Source: Corynebacterium endometrii (lineage in GTDB: Bacteria > Actinomycetota > Actinomycetes > Mycobacteriales > Mycobacteriaceae). From it: DNA of 64,000 nucleotides. Made by a program: the position numbers and the translations under genes. The notes beneath the pieces are model-generated. The model ran no database searches, was not told where the DNA came from, and worked only from the letters and a program-made list of their open reading frames with translations. The stretch covers positions 1,178,001-1,242,000 of the forward strand of contig NZ_CP039247.1 of NCBI RefSeq assembly GCF_004795735.1. The letters run 5' to 3'. This document shows positions 1 through 11,273 of this stretch, piece after piece (position 1 is the stretch's first letter; the number at the start of each line of letters is the position of its first letter).

Positions 1-717
1 ACCCTGCCAGTCATCCTTGTTGTCATCGACGAAGGACTTAGCCTTGTCGGTGGCGGTGGCGGCGGCAGTGGTAGCGGCGGCTAGCACACCGGCGCCAGCC
101 TTTTCCCAGTCACCCTTATTGTCCTCGACGTAAGCCTTGGCCTTTTCGGTGTTCTCGGCGAACCAGTCGCTAGCCTTGCCGCCAAATTCGGTGGCACGAT
201 CGGCGGCCTCTTCGTACATCTTCTGGGACTCGGACTTGGTTGGAAGGGCCTTCTGGATCTTCTTGTTTGCAACCTTGCCCGCGTGCTGGGTTCGCCACAG
301 CAGGGAAGGCTTGCCGGCGGTGTCCTGGGTGGTGATGAACAGGCCACCCAGCAAAGCGGTAGAAGTCAGGAAGCTGGAACGCTTCTGGGACTTGGTGGCC
401 TCATCGTTGGCCTCCCAGAACGCGTCGCGGCCAACCATAGTTGGAATGGTAGTAGCAGCCAGAACCGCAGCAGAGGTGCGAGGTGCCTTGCCTAGGGCCA
501 GCAGGGAACCGGCGCCAACCTTAGCGGCGGCCAGGCCCTGGGTAACCGTCTCTGGGTCTTTAGGCACGAAAGAAGCGTACTGCGCTGGGAGGACCTTGCG
601 CAGGCGGGTGAGCACGGTCTCAGTGCCCGAAACATGCTCAGAGGTATTGCGGAAGGTATCCACACCATCGTAGATGAATACGGAAGCCAGCATTGGGCGG
701 GCAATCTTGCGGATCAT
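1..717 (-). CDS. DoxX-like membrane protein, C-terminus cut by the window edge
   Basis: The reading frame opens at the ATG at 717 and is still open at base 1, giving 239 residues with no stop, so the gene is partial. An AAGGAG-type site lies just upstream (about 725-730). The N-terminus (MIRKIARPMLAS, then FIYDGVDT) and the hydrophobic stretches about residues 80-130 resemble the DoxX family of small integral membrane proteins; the function of the actinobacterial members is not settled. Unusually, the C-terminal part is long, hydrophilic and rich in Ala, Lys and Asp, with two copies of a 15-residue unit (T-E/D-KAK, then DNK and DW) at 7-51 and 106-150, one unit every 33 residues. The DoxX call is a family resemblance only; the tail is unexplained. 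Confidence 0.6.
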   Translation of the reverse strand, partial: MIRKIARPMLASVFIYDGVDTFRNTSEHVSGTETVLTRLRKVLPAQYASFVPKDPETVTQGLAAAKVGAGSLLALGKAPRTSAAVLAATTIPTMVGRDAFWEANDEATKSQKRSSFLTSTALLGGLFITTQDTAGKPSLLWRTQHAGKVANKKIQKALPTKSESQKMYEEAADRATEFGGKASDWFAENTEKAKAYVEDNKGDWEKAGAGVLAAATTAAATATDKAKSFVDDNKDDWQG

Positions 718-811
718 AAAAATCGTGCTCCTTGGTTATGAGTACTGTTTGTCGCTGTACCAGTGTACGCGGGATTGAAAAATAGTGACTGATAGACGGA
801 AATTAAAAGCC

Positions 812-846
812 AAAGAAAAAGACGCGGGTGCCCGTTTAACCCCCGC
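812..846 (-). terminator. Intrinsic terminator after the MBL-fold hydrolase gene
   Basis: On the minus strand the stem GCGGG/CCCGC (842-846 with 824-828) is followed by a T-rich run at 820-812. It starts inside the stop codon of the upstream gene. The stem is short, so termination may be moderate. Confidence 0.5.
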
Positions 847-1448
847 TACCAGCGGCGGTCCCACCATTCGCCGAGCTTAGGGCGTTCTTCTCCTAGGGTG
901 GTGGATTCACCGTGCCCTGGACGGACCACGGCCTCATCGGGGTAGATATCAAAAACGCGTTCCGTTACATCCTTATAGAGGCGAACAAAGTCACCCTCGG
1001 AGTTGGTTTTACCCACTCCGCCAGGGAAGAGGGAATCCCCAACGAAAAGGTTGGTAGTTCCATCGACCTGTGCCACTAGGGCGGCGCCGCCTGGGGTGTG
1101 GCCGCGCAGAATCACTACGGGGAAGGTGTGACCGTTCCACTCGATGGTGTCGCCGTGATCGAGCTCCACGTCGGCGGGGGCTGGGATGGCCGGCGCGTCG
1201 AGGAACGGGACGTAGTGCGTGGCGCCGGTTGACTCCAAAACTTCCTCAAGCGCTCGCACGTGATCCCAATGCCGGTGGGTGGTAAGCACTGCCGTGATGC
1301 GTACGCCCGCGTCCTCGGCGAGTTTGAGGATCGCCGGCGCGTCATCGGCGGCATCGATCAGTAGACCCTCGCCGCCGGATGCAAGCAGGTAAACATTGTT
1401 GTCCATATCGGAAACGGAAATATGGTGCAGTGAAAGTGTGTTAGTCAT
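846..1448 (-). CDS. MBL-fold metallo-hydrolase (glyoxalase II-like)
   Basis: A 200-residue protein of the metallo-beta-lactamase superfamily. The zinc-binding signature THRHWDH is at residues 57-63, a second metal ligand region (RGHTPGG) follows near 115, the GDSLF aspartate motif near 137, and a late His (PGHGE) near 178. This is the layout of hydroxyacylglutathione hydrolase-like enzymes. Corynebacteria lack glutathione, so the natural thioester (perhaps a mycothiol conjugate) is unknown. The ATG at 1448 lies 7 bases after a TAGGGT -10 box (1461-1456), so the mRNA is probably leaderless. It is divergent from uvrA with an 86-base gap. Confidence 0.85.
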   Translation of the reverse strand: MTNTLSLHHISVSDMDNNVYLLASGGEGLLIDAADDAPAILKLAEDAGVRITAVLTTHRHWDHVRALEEVLESTGATHYVPFLDAPAIPAPADVELDHGDTIEWNGHTFPVVILRGHTPGGAALVAQVDGTTNLFVGDSLFPGGVGKTNSEGDFVRLYKDVTERVFDIYPDEAVVRPGHGESTTLGEERPKLGEWWDRRW

Positions 1449-1455
1449 GGTGTCT

Positions 1456-1461
1456 ACCCTA
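1456..1461 (-). promoter_or_regulatory. -10 box (TAGGGT) of a leaderless promoter for the MBL hydrolase
   Basis: TAGGGT on the minus strand ends 7 bases before the ATG at 1448. In corynebacteria a TANNNT box at this distance usually means that transcription starts at the first base of the start codon. Confidence 0.5.
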
Positions 1462-1534
1462 CGGGTATCCTCGTTCGTTGGGCAGAAATCTTCTTAAGCT
1501 TTAATCAACTATTTCCGGAAGGGAAGTTATCACT

Positions 1535-4375
1535 ATGGCAGACCGTTTGGTGGTCCGCGGCGCACGCGAGCACAATCTCAGGGGCGTGGATATCGACCTG
1601 CCGCGCGATAAAATGGTGGTTTTTACTGGCCTTTCGGGTTCCGGCAAATCATCCCTTGCCTTTGACACCATCTTCGCAGAAGGGCAGCGGCGGTACGTTG
1701 AATCCTTGAGCTCTTATGCGCGAATGTTCCTAGGACAAATGGATAAGCCGGACGTTGATTTCATAGACGGTCTATCGCCTGCGGTGTCCATCGACCAGAA
1801 ATCCACGAACCATAACCCGCGATCCACCGTGGGCACGATCACGGAGATTTACGACTATCTGCGCCTGTTGTTCTCCCGGGCCGGAACGCCACACTGCCCA
1901 ACGTGCGATGCGGTCATTTCCCGTCAAACGCCGCAACAGATTGTAGATACGATTCTAGGCCTTGAGGAACGCTTGAAGTTCCAGGTGCTGGCTCCCGTCG
2001 TGCGCAAGCGCAAGGGGGAATTCGTCGATTTATTCGCTGATCTGTCCGCACAGGGCTATTCCCGCGTTCGGGTCGACGGGGAGGTCTACTCTTTGTCTGA
2101 CGTCCCTAAGCTTAAGAAGCAGGTCAAGCATGACATTGACGTAGTGGTTGACCGCCTGCAGGTTAAGGCGTCCGCCAAGCAACGCCTGACCGATTCCGTT
2201 GAGACCGCCCTCCGCTTGGCCGACGGCCTCGTCACCATCGATTTCGTCGACAATGAAGAGCTGACCCATACCTATTCCGAGAAGGCGGCGTGCCCCAATG
2301 GGCACCATTTGAGCGTAGAGGAATACGAACCCCGGGCCTTTTCCTTCAACTCGCCATTCGGCGCTTGCCCGGCCTGCGATGGCCTGGGGACCAAGTTGGA
2401 AATCGACGAAGACCTGCTCATCCCGGATTGGGATGCCCCGGCGGTCGAGGCCGTTCAGCCCTGGGCTAGCTCTCCCAACAGCCGTTACTTCGTAAAGTTG
2501 GTCGAGGCCCTAGGCAAGACCATGGGCTTTGATCCTAAGGCGCCCCTGTCCTCGCTGACCAAGGAGCAGCAGGACGCGTTGATTCACGGTTCGGATGAAG
2601 TGGTCAACGTCCGTTACAAGAACCGTTACGGCCGTCAGCGTTCCTGGTCCGCGCCCTTCGAGGGCGCCGTGGGCTTTATTCAGCGGAAGATCGAGACCAC
2701 GGATTCTGAGTGGGCCAAGGACCGCATGATGCAATACACCCGCGAGGTAGCGTGCCCCACATGCAAGGGCAGCCGCCTCAAGCCGGAAATCTTGGCCGTG
2801 CGCCTCGAGTCGGGGGAGTTTGGCGAAAAGTCCATCGCGGGTCTGACCGAACTGTCCATTGAGGATGCATCCGGTTTCTTAAACTCCCTTATCTTGGGTA
2901 AGCGTGAGGAGATCATCGCGGGAGCGGTGTTAAAGGAAATTCAAGCCCGCTTGCGCTTCCTGATCGACGTGGGGCTTACCTATCTCACGCTAAATCGCGG
3001 GGCTTCGACCCTATCCGGCGGTGAGGCGCAGCGTATCCGGCTCGCAACCCAAATCGGCTCCGGTTTGGCGGGGGTTCTCTACGTTCTCGATGAACCGTCC
3101 ATTGGATTGCACCAACGTGATAACCAACGCCTCATTGCCACCTTGAAGCGCCTGCGCGATATCGGTAACACCCTGATTGTGGTCGAGCACGATGAGGACA
3201 CGATTCGCGAGGCCGATTGGTTGGTTGATATCGGGCCACGCGCCGGCGAATTTGGCGGCAACGTGGTTTACCAGGGCGCGCCCGAGGGGATCATCGAGTG
3301 TGAGGAATCCCTGACCGGGCAGTATCTCTCAGGCGCCAAGGTCCTGGGCGTGCCCGAACAGCGCCGAGCTATAGACCCGGAGCGCACGCTGAAGGTTGTA
3401 GGCGCCCGTGAAAATAACCTCAAGGGCGTGGACGTGGAACTTCCGCTGGGCGTAATCACCTGTGTCACCGGCGTGTCCGGCTCCGGTAAGTCAACCGTGG
3501 TCAATCAGATTCTGGCCAAGACCCTGGCCAATAAGCTCAATAAGGCCCGCCAGGTTCCAGGTCGCGCGACGCGTGTCGAGGGCGTGGAACATTTAGACAA
3601 GCTCGTGCAGGTAGACCAAAGCCCAATCGGACGCACGCCGCGTTCCAACCCGGCGACGTATACGGGTGTTTTTGACAAGATCCGTACTCTTTTCGCGGAG
3701 ACGCAGGAAGCTAAAGTACGCGGTTACAAGCCGGGCCGATTCTCCTTCAACGTCAAGGGCGGCCGGTGTGAGGCGTGTCAGGGTGATGGCACGTTGAAGA
3801 TCGAAATGAATTTCCTTCCGGACGTTTATGTTCCGTGCGAGGTATGTAATGGCGCCCGCTACAACCGCGAAACCCTCGAGGTTCTCTACAAGGGCAAAAA
3901 CATTGCGGAAGTTCTAGATATGCCCATCTCCGAGGCCGCCACGTTTTTCGAGCCCATTACCTCCATCCACCGTTACCTCAACACGCTCGTCGAGGTGGGC
4001 TTGGGCTACGTGCGCCTAGGGCAATCCGCAACCACGCTTTCGGGCGGTGAGGCACAGCGAGTCAAGCTTGCCTCCGAATTGCAGAAGCGCTCCAACGGGC
4101 GAACGGTATACATCCTCGATGAGCCCACCACCGGGCTTCACTTTGAGGACATCCGCAAACTCATGCTGGTGATTCAGGGGCTGGCCGATAAGGGCAACTC
4201 CGTCATCATTATCGAGCACAACCTTGACGTGATTAAGGCTGCAGACTGGATTGTGGACATGGGACCCGAGGGGGGCTCTGGGGGCGGCACCGTAGTTGCG
4301 CAGGGCACGCCGGAGGATGTTGCCAAGGTGGACGGCTCATACACCGGTCAATTCCTTAAAGAGGTACTGGTTTAA
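1535..4375 (+). CDS. uvrA: UvrA, excinuclease ABC subunit A
   Basis: DNA damage sensor of nucleotide excision repair; UvrA dimers load UvrB at lesions. The 946-residue length is normal. Two ABC ATPase modules are seen: Walker [10 protein letters not shown] at about 32-40 with signature LSGGEAQR near 494, and GVSGSGKST near 647 with a second LSGGEAQR near 835. Zinc-finger cysteine pairs occur as CPTC (about 121), CPAC (about 278), and CEAC with CEVC (about 746-775). Walker B regions read VLDEPS and ILDEPT. A purine-rich GGAAGGGAAG site precedes the ATG. No uvrB or uvrC is in the window. The assignment is secure. Confidence 0.98.
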   Translation: MADRLVVRGAREHNLRGVDIDLPRDKMVVFTGLSGSGKSSLAFDTIFAEGQRRYVESLSSYARMFLGQMDKPDVDFIDGLSPAVSIDQKSTNHNPRSTVGTITEIYDYLRLLFSRAGTPHCPTCDAVISRQTPQQIVDTILGLEERLKFQVLAPVVRKRKGEFVDLFADLSAQGYSRVRVDGEVYSLSDVPKLKKQVKHDIDVVVDRLQVKASAKQRLTDSVETALRLADGLVTIDFVDNEELTHTYSEKAACPNGHHLSVEEYEPRAFSFNSPFGACPACDGLGTKLEIDEDLLIPDWDAPAVEAVQPWASSPNSRYFVKLVEALGKTMGFDPKAPLSSLTKEQQDALIHGSDEVVNVRYKNRYGRQRSWSAPFEGAVGFIQRKIETTDSEWAKDRMMQYTREVACPTCKGSRLKPEILAVRLESGEFGEKSIAGLTELSIEDASGFLNSLILGKREEIIAGAVLKEIQARLRFLIDVGLTYLTLNRGASTLSGGEAQRIRLATQIGSGLAGVLYVLDEPSIGLHQRDNQRLIATLKRLRDIGNTLIVVEHDEDTIREADWLVDIGPRAGEFGGNVVYQGAPEGIIECEESLTGQYLSGAKVLGVPEQRRAIDPERTLKVVGARENNLKGVDVELPLGVITCVTGVSGSGKSTVVNQILAKTLANKLNKARQVPGRATRVEGVEHLDKLVQVDQSPIGRTPRSNPATYTGVFDKIRTLFAETQEAKVRGYKPGRFSFNVKGGRCEACQGDGTLKIEMNFLPDVYVPCEVCNGARYNRETLEVLYKGKNIAEVLDMPISEAATFFEPITSIHRYLNTLVEVGLGYVRLGQSATTLSGGEAQRVKLASELQKRSNGRTVYILDEPTTGLHFEDIRKLMLVIQGLADKGNSVIIIEHNLDVIKAADWIVDMGPEGGSGGGTVVAQGTPEDVAKVDGSYTGQFLKEVLV

Positions 4376-4726
4376 GCGTGACCGCCGCCCGCTTTACGCG
4401 CTGTGGAAACGCATGCGGCCGCTAGCGCGTTAAGTGGGCAGGCATAGGGCAAAAGTGTCACGATTTTGAACATGGGGTGTTAGGTGTTAGTCTGTTTCTT
4501 ACTACCGCCCGTTGCGCCTTTCCAGGGGACGCGGGTTACAAGCGGAGTTTCTCCCACCCCAAGCCGTTGAGAACTATCTCAACAGGATACGGGTAAAAGG
4601 TAATCGGCATCCAATTTATGTGCTGATAACTTTTTAGAGAGCTCCCGGCTACCCAAAAGGGTAACCGGGCTTTTCGTTTGTGAGCTCGGTAGGCACACCA
4701 TTTTCCCTTCGACTTAGGAGACTCAC
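4376..4726 (+). promoter_or_regulatory. infC operon promoter and long structured leader
   Basis: This 351-base gap before infC holds a likely promoter, -35 TTGAAC (4466-4471) and -10 TAGTCT (4488-4493) with a 16-base spacer, predicting a start near 4500 and a leader of about 225 bases. In the leader, a stem-loop GTTGAGA/TCTCAAC (4566-4572 with 4577-4583, loop ACTA) precedes a terminator-like hairpin at 4644-4679. No ORF with coding character is seen in the leader. Layout suggests attenuation of the infC-rpmI-rplT operon; this is inference. Confidence 0.55.
4644..4679 (+). terminator. Terminator-like hairpin in the infC leader (candidate attenuator)
   Basis: CCCGGCTACCC (4644-4654), loop AAAA (4655-4658), GGGTAACCGGG (4659-4669), then CTTTTCGTTT. 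The arms pair over 10 of 11 positions with one C-A mismatch, and the T-rich tail follows directly. It sits about 50 bases upstream of the infC start and well downstream of the promoter, a position typical of leader attenuators rather than of uvrA termination, whose stop is some 270 bases away. Confidence 0.6.
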
Positions 4727-5248
<522 letters not shown>

Positions 5249-5285
5249 ACCACACTCCACTGTAGGATTAAAGGACTTTATTCTC

Positions 5286-5480
5286 ATGAAGCAGAAGACC
5301 CACAAGGGCACCGCAAAGCGTATCAAGGTGACCGGTTCCGGCAAGCTGCGCCGTGAGCAGGCTGGCCGCCGCCACCTGCTGGAGGGCAAGCCTTCCCGCC
5401 GCACCCGTCGTCTGAAGGGCACCGAGGCTGTCGCTCCTGCAGACACCAAGCGCGTTAAGCGTCTGCTCGGCCGCTCCTAA
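5286..5480 (+). CDS. rpmI: 50S ribosomal protein L35
   Basis: A 64-residue, strongly basic protein starting [20 protein letters not shown], the standard L35 N-terminus. It is a structural component of the large subunit. It lies 37 bases after infC and 53 before rplT in the usual infC-rpmI-rplT order, so it should be co-transcribed and share the infC leader control. A GGATTAAAGGA stretch upstream contains the ribosome binding site. Confidence 0.97.
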   Translation: MKQKTHKGTAKRIKVTGSGKLRREQAGRRHLLEGKPSRRTRRLKGTEAVAPADTKRVKRLLGRS

Positions 5481-5533
5481 TTAGCGCCGAATTCAACCCA
5501 CATACCTACAACTAGATTTAAGGAAGTATTACC

Positions 5534-5917
5534 GTGGCACGAGTAAAGCGTTCGGTTAATGCAAAGAAGAAGCGCCGCGCGATTCTGAAGTCCGCTAAGG
5601 GTTACCGCGGCCAGCGCTCCCGCCTCTACCGCAAGGCTAAGGAGCAGTGGCTGCACTCCATGACTTACGCGTACCGCGATCGCCGCGCACGCAAGTCTGA
5701 GTTCCGCAAGCTCTGGATCCAGCGCATCAACGCTGCAGCCCGCATGAATGACATCACCTACAACCGTCTCATCCACGGACTCCGCCTGGCTGAGATTGAG
5801 GTAGACCGCAAGATCCTCGCGGAGCTGGCTGTCAATGACTTCGAGGCATTCTCCGCTCTGTGTGAGGCCGCTAAGGCCGCACTGCCAGAGGACGTCAATG
5901 CTCCTAAGGCTGCTTAA
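5534..5917 (+). CDS. rplT: 50S ribosomal protein L20
   Basis: A 127-residue basic protein starting [19 protein letters not shown], with the conserved [12 protein letters not shown] and [21 protein letters not shown] segments. L20 is an early-assembly 23S-binding protein. In E. coli it represses its own operon by binding mRNA; in Firmicutes an L20-responsive leader controls infC operon transcription. Here the start is GTG (gtggcacga) with AAGGAAG upstream. The operon ends with the hairpin at 5945-5981. Confidence 0.97.
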   Translation: MARVKRSVNAKKKRRAILKSAKGYRGQRSRLYRKAKEQWLHSMTYAYRDRRARKSEFRKLWIQRINAAARMNDITYNRLIHGLRLAEIEVDRKILAELAVNDFEAFSALCEAAKAALPEDVNAPKAA

Positions 5918-5944
5918 TCAGGCTTATAACTAAGCTGTTTCTGA

Positions 5945-5981
5945 GGCCCTGCACCCGATACTACTGGGGTGCAGGGCCTTT
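5945..5981 (+). terminator. Intrinsic terminator of the infC-rpmI-rplT operon
   Basis: GGCCCTGCACCC (5945-5956) pairs with GGGTGCAGGGCC (5967-5978), followed by TTT. A 12-base perfect stem, 28 bases after the rplT stop. Confidence 0.85.
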
Positions 5982-6023
5982 AGCATGCTCTGGATCCGAT
6001 ATGGGGTTGGCGGTCTCAGCCGG

Positions 6024-6029
6024 TAGGAT
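6024..6029 (+). promoter_or_regulatory. -10 box (TAGGAT) of a leaderless promoter
   Basis: TAGGAT lies 7 bases before the ATG at 6037. It supports 6037 rather than the earlier in-frame ATG at 6001 as the start of the methyltransferase gene, because transcription would begin downstream of 6001. Confidence 0.55.
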
Positions 6030-6036
6030 AAACCCC

Positions 6037-8012
<1,976 letters not shown>

Positions 8013-8048
8013 GTTACCCGGAGATTTAGGAAGAGAGATTTAGATACG

Positions 8049-10556
8049 ATGCTTATTTCCCAGAATTGGGTAACCCGCCTGCTAGAGAAGAACAATCCCG
8101 GCTGGAGCGTCTCGCCTGAGGAACTCGATGCGGGTTACGTGCGTGTTGGCTTCGAGACGGAGGGGTATGAGTCTCTTCCGGAGGTGAAGGGCCCGCTGGT
8201 CATCGGACAGGTGGCTGAGATTGAAGAACTGACCCAGTTTAAAAAGCCTATCCGCTACTGCCAGGTAAACGTTGGTGACGCCAATGGCACCGGCGAACTG
8301 CAGGGCATTATTTGCGGCGCGCGCAATTTCAAATTGCACGATTATGTGGTGGTTTCGCTACCTGGCGCGGAACTTCCTGGTGGATTCAAGATCGCCGCAC
8401 GCGAGACGTATGACCACATCTCCAACGGAATGATGTGTTCCGCAGCTGAGCTTGGCATTGCCGATAAGTCTGAGGGCATCATCACCCTTGATGAGTCCTT
8501 CGCCGACCACGTGGGTAAGGACGCGCGACCGTTCATCGGCCTAGAGGACACGGTCTTTGACGTAAACATCACACCTGATCGCGGTTACGCGCTCTCCGCC
8601 CGCGGATTGACCCGCGAGTTGGCGTCCGCCTTCAACCTGGAGTACGTGGATCTAGCCGAGGATACGTCCGTGTCTGGCATCGATGTCTCCCGCGTGCCCG
8701 CACCATCCGGTGAATTAATAGATGTTGATTTGCGTGAAGAAACCAAGGTAATGCGCTTTGGCCTGCGCAAGGTCACCGGCATTGATCCAGAAGCCGCTAG
8801 CCCCTTCTGGCTGCAGCGCGAGTTGATGCTGTCCGGTCAGCGCCCGGTGAACGCGGCCACCGATGTGACCAACTACGTCATGCTGCTGCTGGGGCAGCCG
8901 ATGCACGCTTTCGACGCAAACCTCGTGTCCGGCAACTTGGTTGTCCGCAATGCTGAGGCCGGGGAGAAATTCGAAACCTTGGATCACGTGAATCGTGAGC
9001 TCAACGGAGAAGACGTGGTCATCTGCGATGACAATGGCATCCAGTCTTTGGCTGGCGTCATGGGCGGAACCACCACTGAGATCAGCGATTCCACCACCGA
9101 CGTCTACTTCGAGGCGGCAACCTGGGACCCGATCACCGTTGCCCGAACCTCCCGCCGCCATAAGCTCTCCTCTGAGGCATCCCGCCGATTCGAGCGAGGC
9201 GTGGATCCAGCCGTGGTCGAGGTGGCGCTGGATTACGCATGTGCGCTTCTCGTTGAGATTGCTGGCGGCACCATCGAACCGGGACGGACCATCAAGGGCG
9301 AGGTACCGGCCGTTGACGCGATTGAAATGCCGGCATCGATGCCTTCAACGTACGCCGGTGTGGATTACCCGCGAGAGACGGTATTGAACCGCCTCCGCGA
9401 GGTAGGTTGTGCGTTGGAGGAAAAGGGCGATGAACTCGTTGTCACCCCCGCGACCTGGCGCACCGATATTTCAATGGACGTGGATCTGGTTGAAGAAGTC
9501 TTGCGCCTCGAGGGCCTTGAGGACATACCTACCATTTTGCCAACCCCTAAGGGCGGCCGCGGCCTGACCCCTGCACAGAAGCGTCGCCGAGCAATTGGTC
9601 ATGGACTGGCATACGCCGGCTACGCCGAGGTGCTTCCGAGCCCGTTCATCGCCAACGATACTTTTGACGTGTGGGGCCTCGATGAGGCCGACGAGCGCCG
9701 GAAGACGGTTGAGGTGCAAAACCCTCTCGAGGCGGATAAGGCCATCCTTGCCTCAACCCTGTTGCCTGACATGCTGGTGGCTCTGGGGCGCAATGTCGCC
9801 CGCGGCCGCACTGACCTCGCTCTGTACGGACTCCAGCAGGTGTCCTTCAAGAGGTCTGATGCATCCCCGATGCCTTCGGTTGAGACCCGCCCTGAGCAGT
9901 CCGTCGTAGATGAGCTGGTTGCGTCGCTGCCGTACCAGCCGCTCCACGTGGCTACGGTCGCTACCGGCGCCATTGAGCACGCTGGACCATGGGGCGATGG
10001 CCGCGCTTATACCTACGCGGACGCAATCGAGTCAGCGCGATTGGTAGCCCGGGCTTCCGGCGTTGATGTAACAGTTGAAAGCGCTGAGAACCTTCCTTGG
10101 CACCCGGGCCGCTGCGCGGCTATCAAGGTAGGCGAGACAGTGGTGGGTTATGCGGGTGAGCTTCATCCTCAGATCCTCGAGGCGCTTAATCTGCCTGCTC
10201 GCACCTGCGCGATGGAACTGTGCGTCACGGATCTGCCCTTGGACGAGGCGTTCCCAGCGCCCGTTTTGTCCGCCTTCCCGGCGCTCCACCAAGACATTGC
10301 ACTGGTGGTGGACGAGTCCACGCCTGCCGAAGCCGTGCGCCAGGTTGTTGAGGAAGCCGCAGGCGACCTGCTCGAAAGCGTCGAACTATTCGACATCTTC
10401 CGCGGTGAGCAGCTGGGTGAGGGCAAGAAGTCCCTAGCCTTTAAGCTGGTCTTCCGTGCCGGCGATCGTACTCTGACCGACGATGAGGTCAATGAACATC
10501 GTTTGGCAGCGGCCAAACTGGCCAAGGCTAAGCTGGGCGCGGAGATGCGCGCTTAA
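8049..10556 (+). CDS. pheT: Phenylalanyl-tRNA synthetase beta subunit
   Basis: An 835-residue beta subunit with the expected modules: an N-terminal B1 segment, the EMAP/tRNA-binding-like B2 domain (about 45-150), the B3/B4 editing domain (about 210-390), the B5 domain (about 400-480), the catalytic-like core (about 490-700) and the C-terminal ferredoxin-fold anticodon-binding domain (ALHQDIALVVDESTPAEAVR to the end). It forms the alpha2-beta2 enzyme with PheS and edits Tyr-tRNA-Phe. Start ATG is preceded by a GGAAGAGAG site. Confidence 0.96.
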   Translation: MLISQNWVTRLLEKNNPGWSVSPEELDAGYVRVGFETEGYESLPEVKGPLVIGQVAEIEELTQFKKPIRYCQVNVGDANGTGELQGIICGARNFKLHDYVVVSLPGAELPGGFKIAARETYDHISNGMMCSAAELGIADKSEGIITLDESFADHVGKDARPFIGLEDTVFDVNITPDRGYALSARGLTRELASAFNLEYVDLAEDTSVSGIDVSRVPAPSGELIDVDLREETKVMRFGLRKVTGIDPEAASPFWLQRELMLSGQRPVNAATDVTNYVMLLLGQPMHAFDANLVSGNLVVRNAEAGEKFETLDHVNRELNGEDVVICDDNGIQSLAGVMGGTTTEISDSTTDVYFEAATWDPITVARTSRRHKLSSEASRRFERGVDPAVVEVALDYACALLVEIAGGTIEPGRTIKGEVPAVDAIEMPASMPSTYAGVDYPRETVLNRLREVGCALEEKGDELVVTPATWRTDISMDVDLVEEVLRLEGLEDIPTILPTPKGGRGLTPAQKRRRAIGHGLAYAGYAEVLPSPFIANDTFDVWGLDEADERRKTVEVQNPLEADKAILASTLLPDMLVALGRNVARGRTDLALYGLQQVSFKRSDASPMPSVETRPEQSVVDELVASLPYQPLHVATVATGAIEHAGPWGDGRAYTYADAIESARLVARASGVDVTVESAENLPWHPGRCAAIKVGETVVGYAGELHPQILEALNLPARTCAMELCVTDLPLDEAFPAPVLSAFPALHQDIALVVDESTPAEAVRQVVEEAAGDLLESVELFDIFRGEQLGEGKKSLAFKLVFRAGDRTLTDDEVNEHRLAAAKLAKAKLGAEMRA

Positions 10557-10577
10557 GCACTAGCTAAACACTTCATC

Positions 10578-10620
10578 ATGGGGGCGTTGACTGCAAAAGG
10601 TCGGCGCTCCCATTTGTTAT
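10578..10620 (+). terminator. Intrinsic terminator after pheT
   Basis: ATGGGGGCGTTGAC (10578-10591) pairs with GTCGGCGCTCCCAT (10600-10613), allowing G-T pairs, followed by TTGTTAT. About 20 bases after the pheT stop. Confidence 0.7.
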
Positions 10621-10721
10621 GTCCGCATCCCGCGGCGTAACACGGCTCACAATAGTTTCGATAATCAAAGTGAAGGCAATTGCCATTCAGTCATAGCAAT
10701 TCAGAATGTGAGGTGCATGAA

Positions 10722-11192
10722 GTGTTTGATGTCAAGAAGATAATCATCGCAACCACGGCGGCCATTACAGTTGGCCTTGGCGGCGCTGCAACGGCGCAAG
10801 CGCAGGAGTACGGGCCAATCACTGGCTGGTCAAACGCCGCAGGAACAGTCAAGTGCGATCACCTGACGGTAGATGGGAAGCACTACATCCGCTGCGTGTC
10901 ACCTGAAGCGGTAAAGGTGATGCCTGAATGCAGCCCGCCACAGGAGCTGGTCCCATCATTTAGCCTGGAGAACGGCCGTTCCTTCGCCAGCTGCTGGAAT
11001 CAGGGTTTGGTTGCACAATCCCACCCGGTGCGGGTCGCGTGGCAACTTTTCCAGAAGGGGGATATCTGGATTTTGCCAACCGCGAGCCAGGGATTTCATT
11101 TCTTTAGCCTTCGTGGATACCACGGCTATGCAGGCCCAGATGCGGTGGATACTGCCGCGGGTTTAGGTAAATTGTCGTCGCGACTGTTCTGA
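10722..11192 (+). CDS. Small secreted protein of unknown function
   Basis: I do not recognise this family. From GTG 10722 it is 156 residues with a clear Sec signal peptide: VKK, a hydrophobic core of about 17 residues (IIIATTAAITVGLGGAA) and a likely AQA cleavage site near residue 24. The mature part has four cysteines in two pairs (about 41/55 and 67/88), suggesting disulfides in an exported protein. The frame is open to 10680, but the signal peptide fits the GTG, which has GAGG about 8 bases upstream. It stands alone between the pheT terminator and argC. Confidence 0.6.
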   Translation: MFDVKKIIIATTAAITVGLGGAATAQAQEYGPITGWSNAAGTVKCDHLTVDGKHYIRCVSPEAVKVMPECSPPQELVPSFSLENGRSFASCWNQGLVAQSHPVRVAWQLFQKGDIWILPTASQGFHFFSLRGYHGYAGPDAVDTAAGLGKLSSRLF

Positions 11193-11230
11193 GTCAGAGC
11201 CCGCGAACGGGGTTGCGCCACGCCGGATTA

Positions 11231-11260
11231 ATGCATAATTTACATCCGGATGCATATTTG
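11231..11260 (+). promoter_or_regulatory. Candidate ArgR operator before argC
   Basis: ATGCATAATTTACAT (11231-11245) and a second ATGCATA (11250-11256) look like ARG-box half sites (TGCATA/TATGCA type) and overlap the region just upstream of the argC -10. ArgR is encoded in the same cluster (16683-17171), which makes autogenous control of the operon likely. Binding has not been tested here. Confidence 0.45.
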
Positions 11261-11261
11261 T

Positions 11262-11267
11262 TACTAT
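11262..11267 (+). promoter_or_regulatory. -10 box (TACTAT) of a leaderless argC promoter
   Basis: TACTAT lies 6 bases before the ATG at 11274 and directly after the ARG-box-like sequence. It favours 11274 over the earlier in-frame start at 11250. Confidence 0.5.
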
Positions 11268-11273
11268 TCCTGC

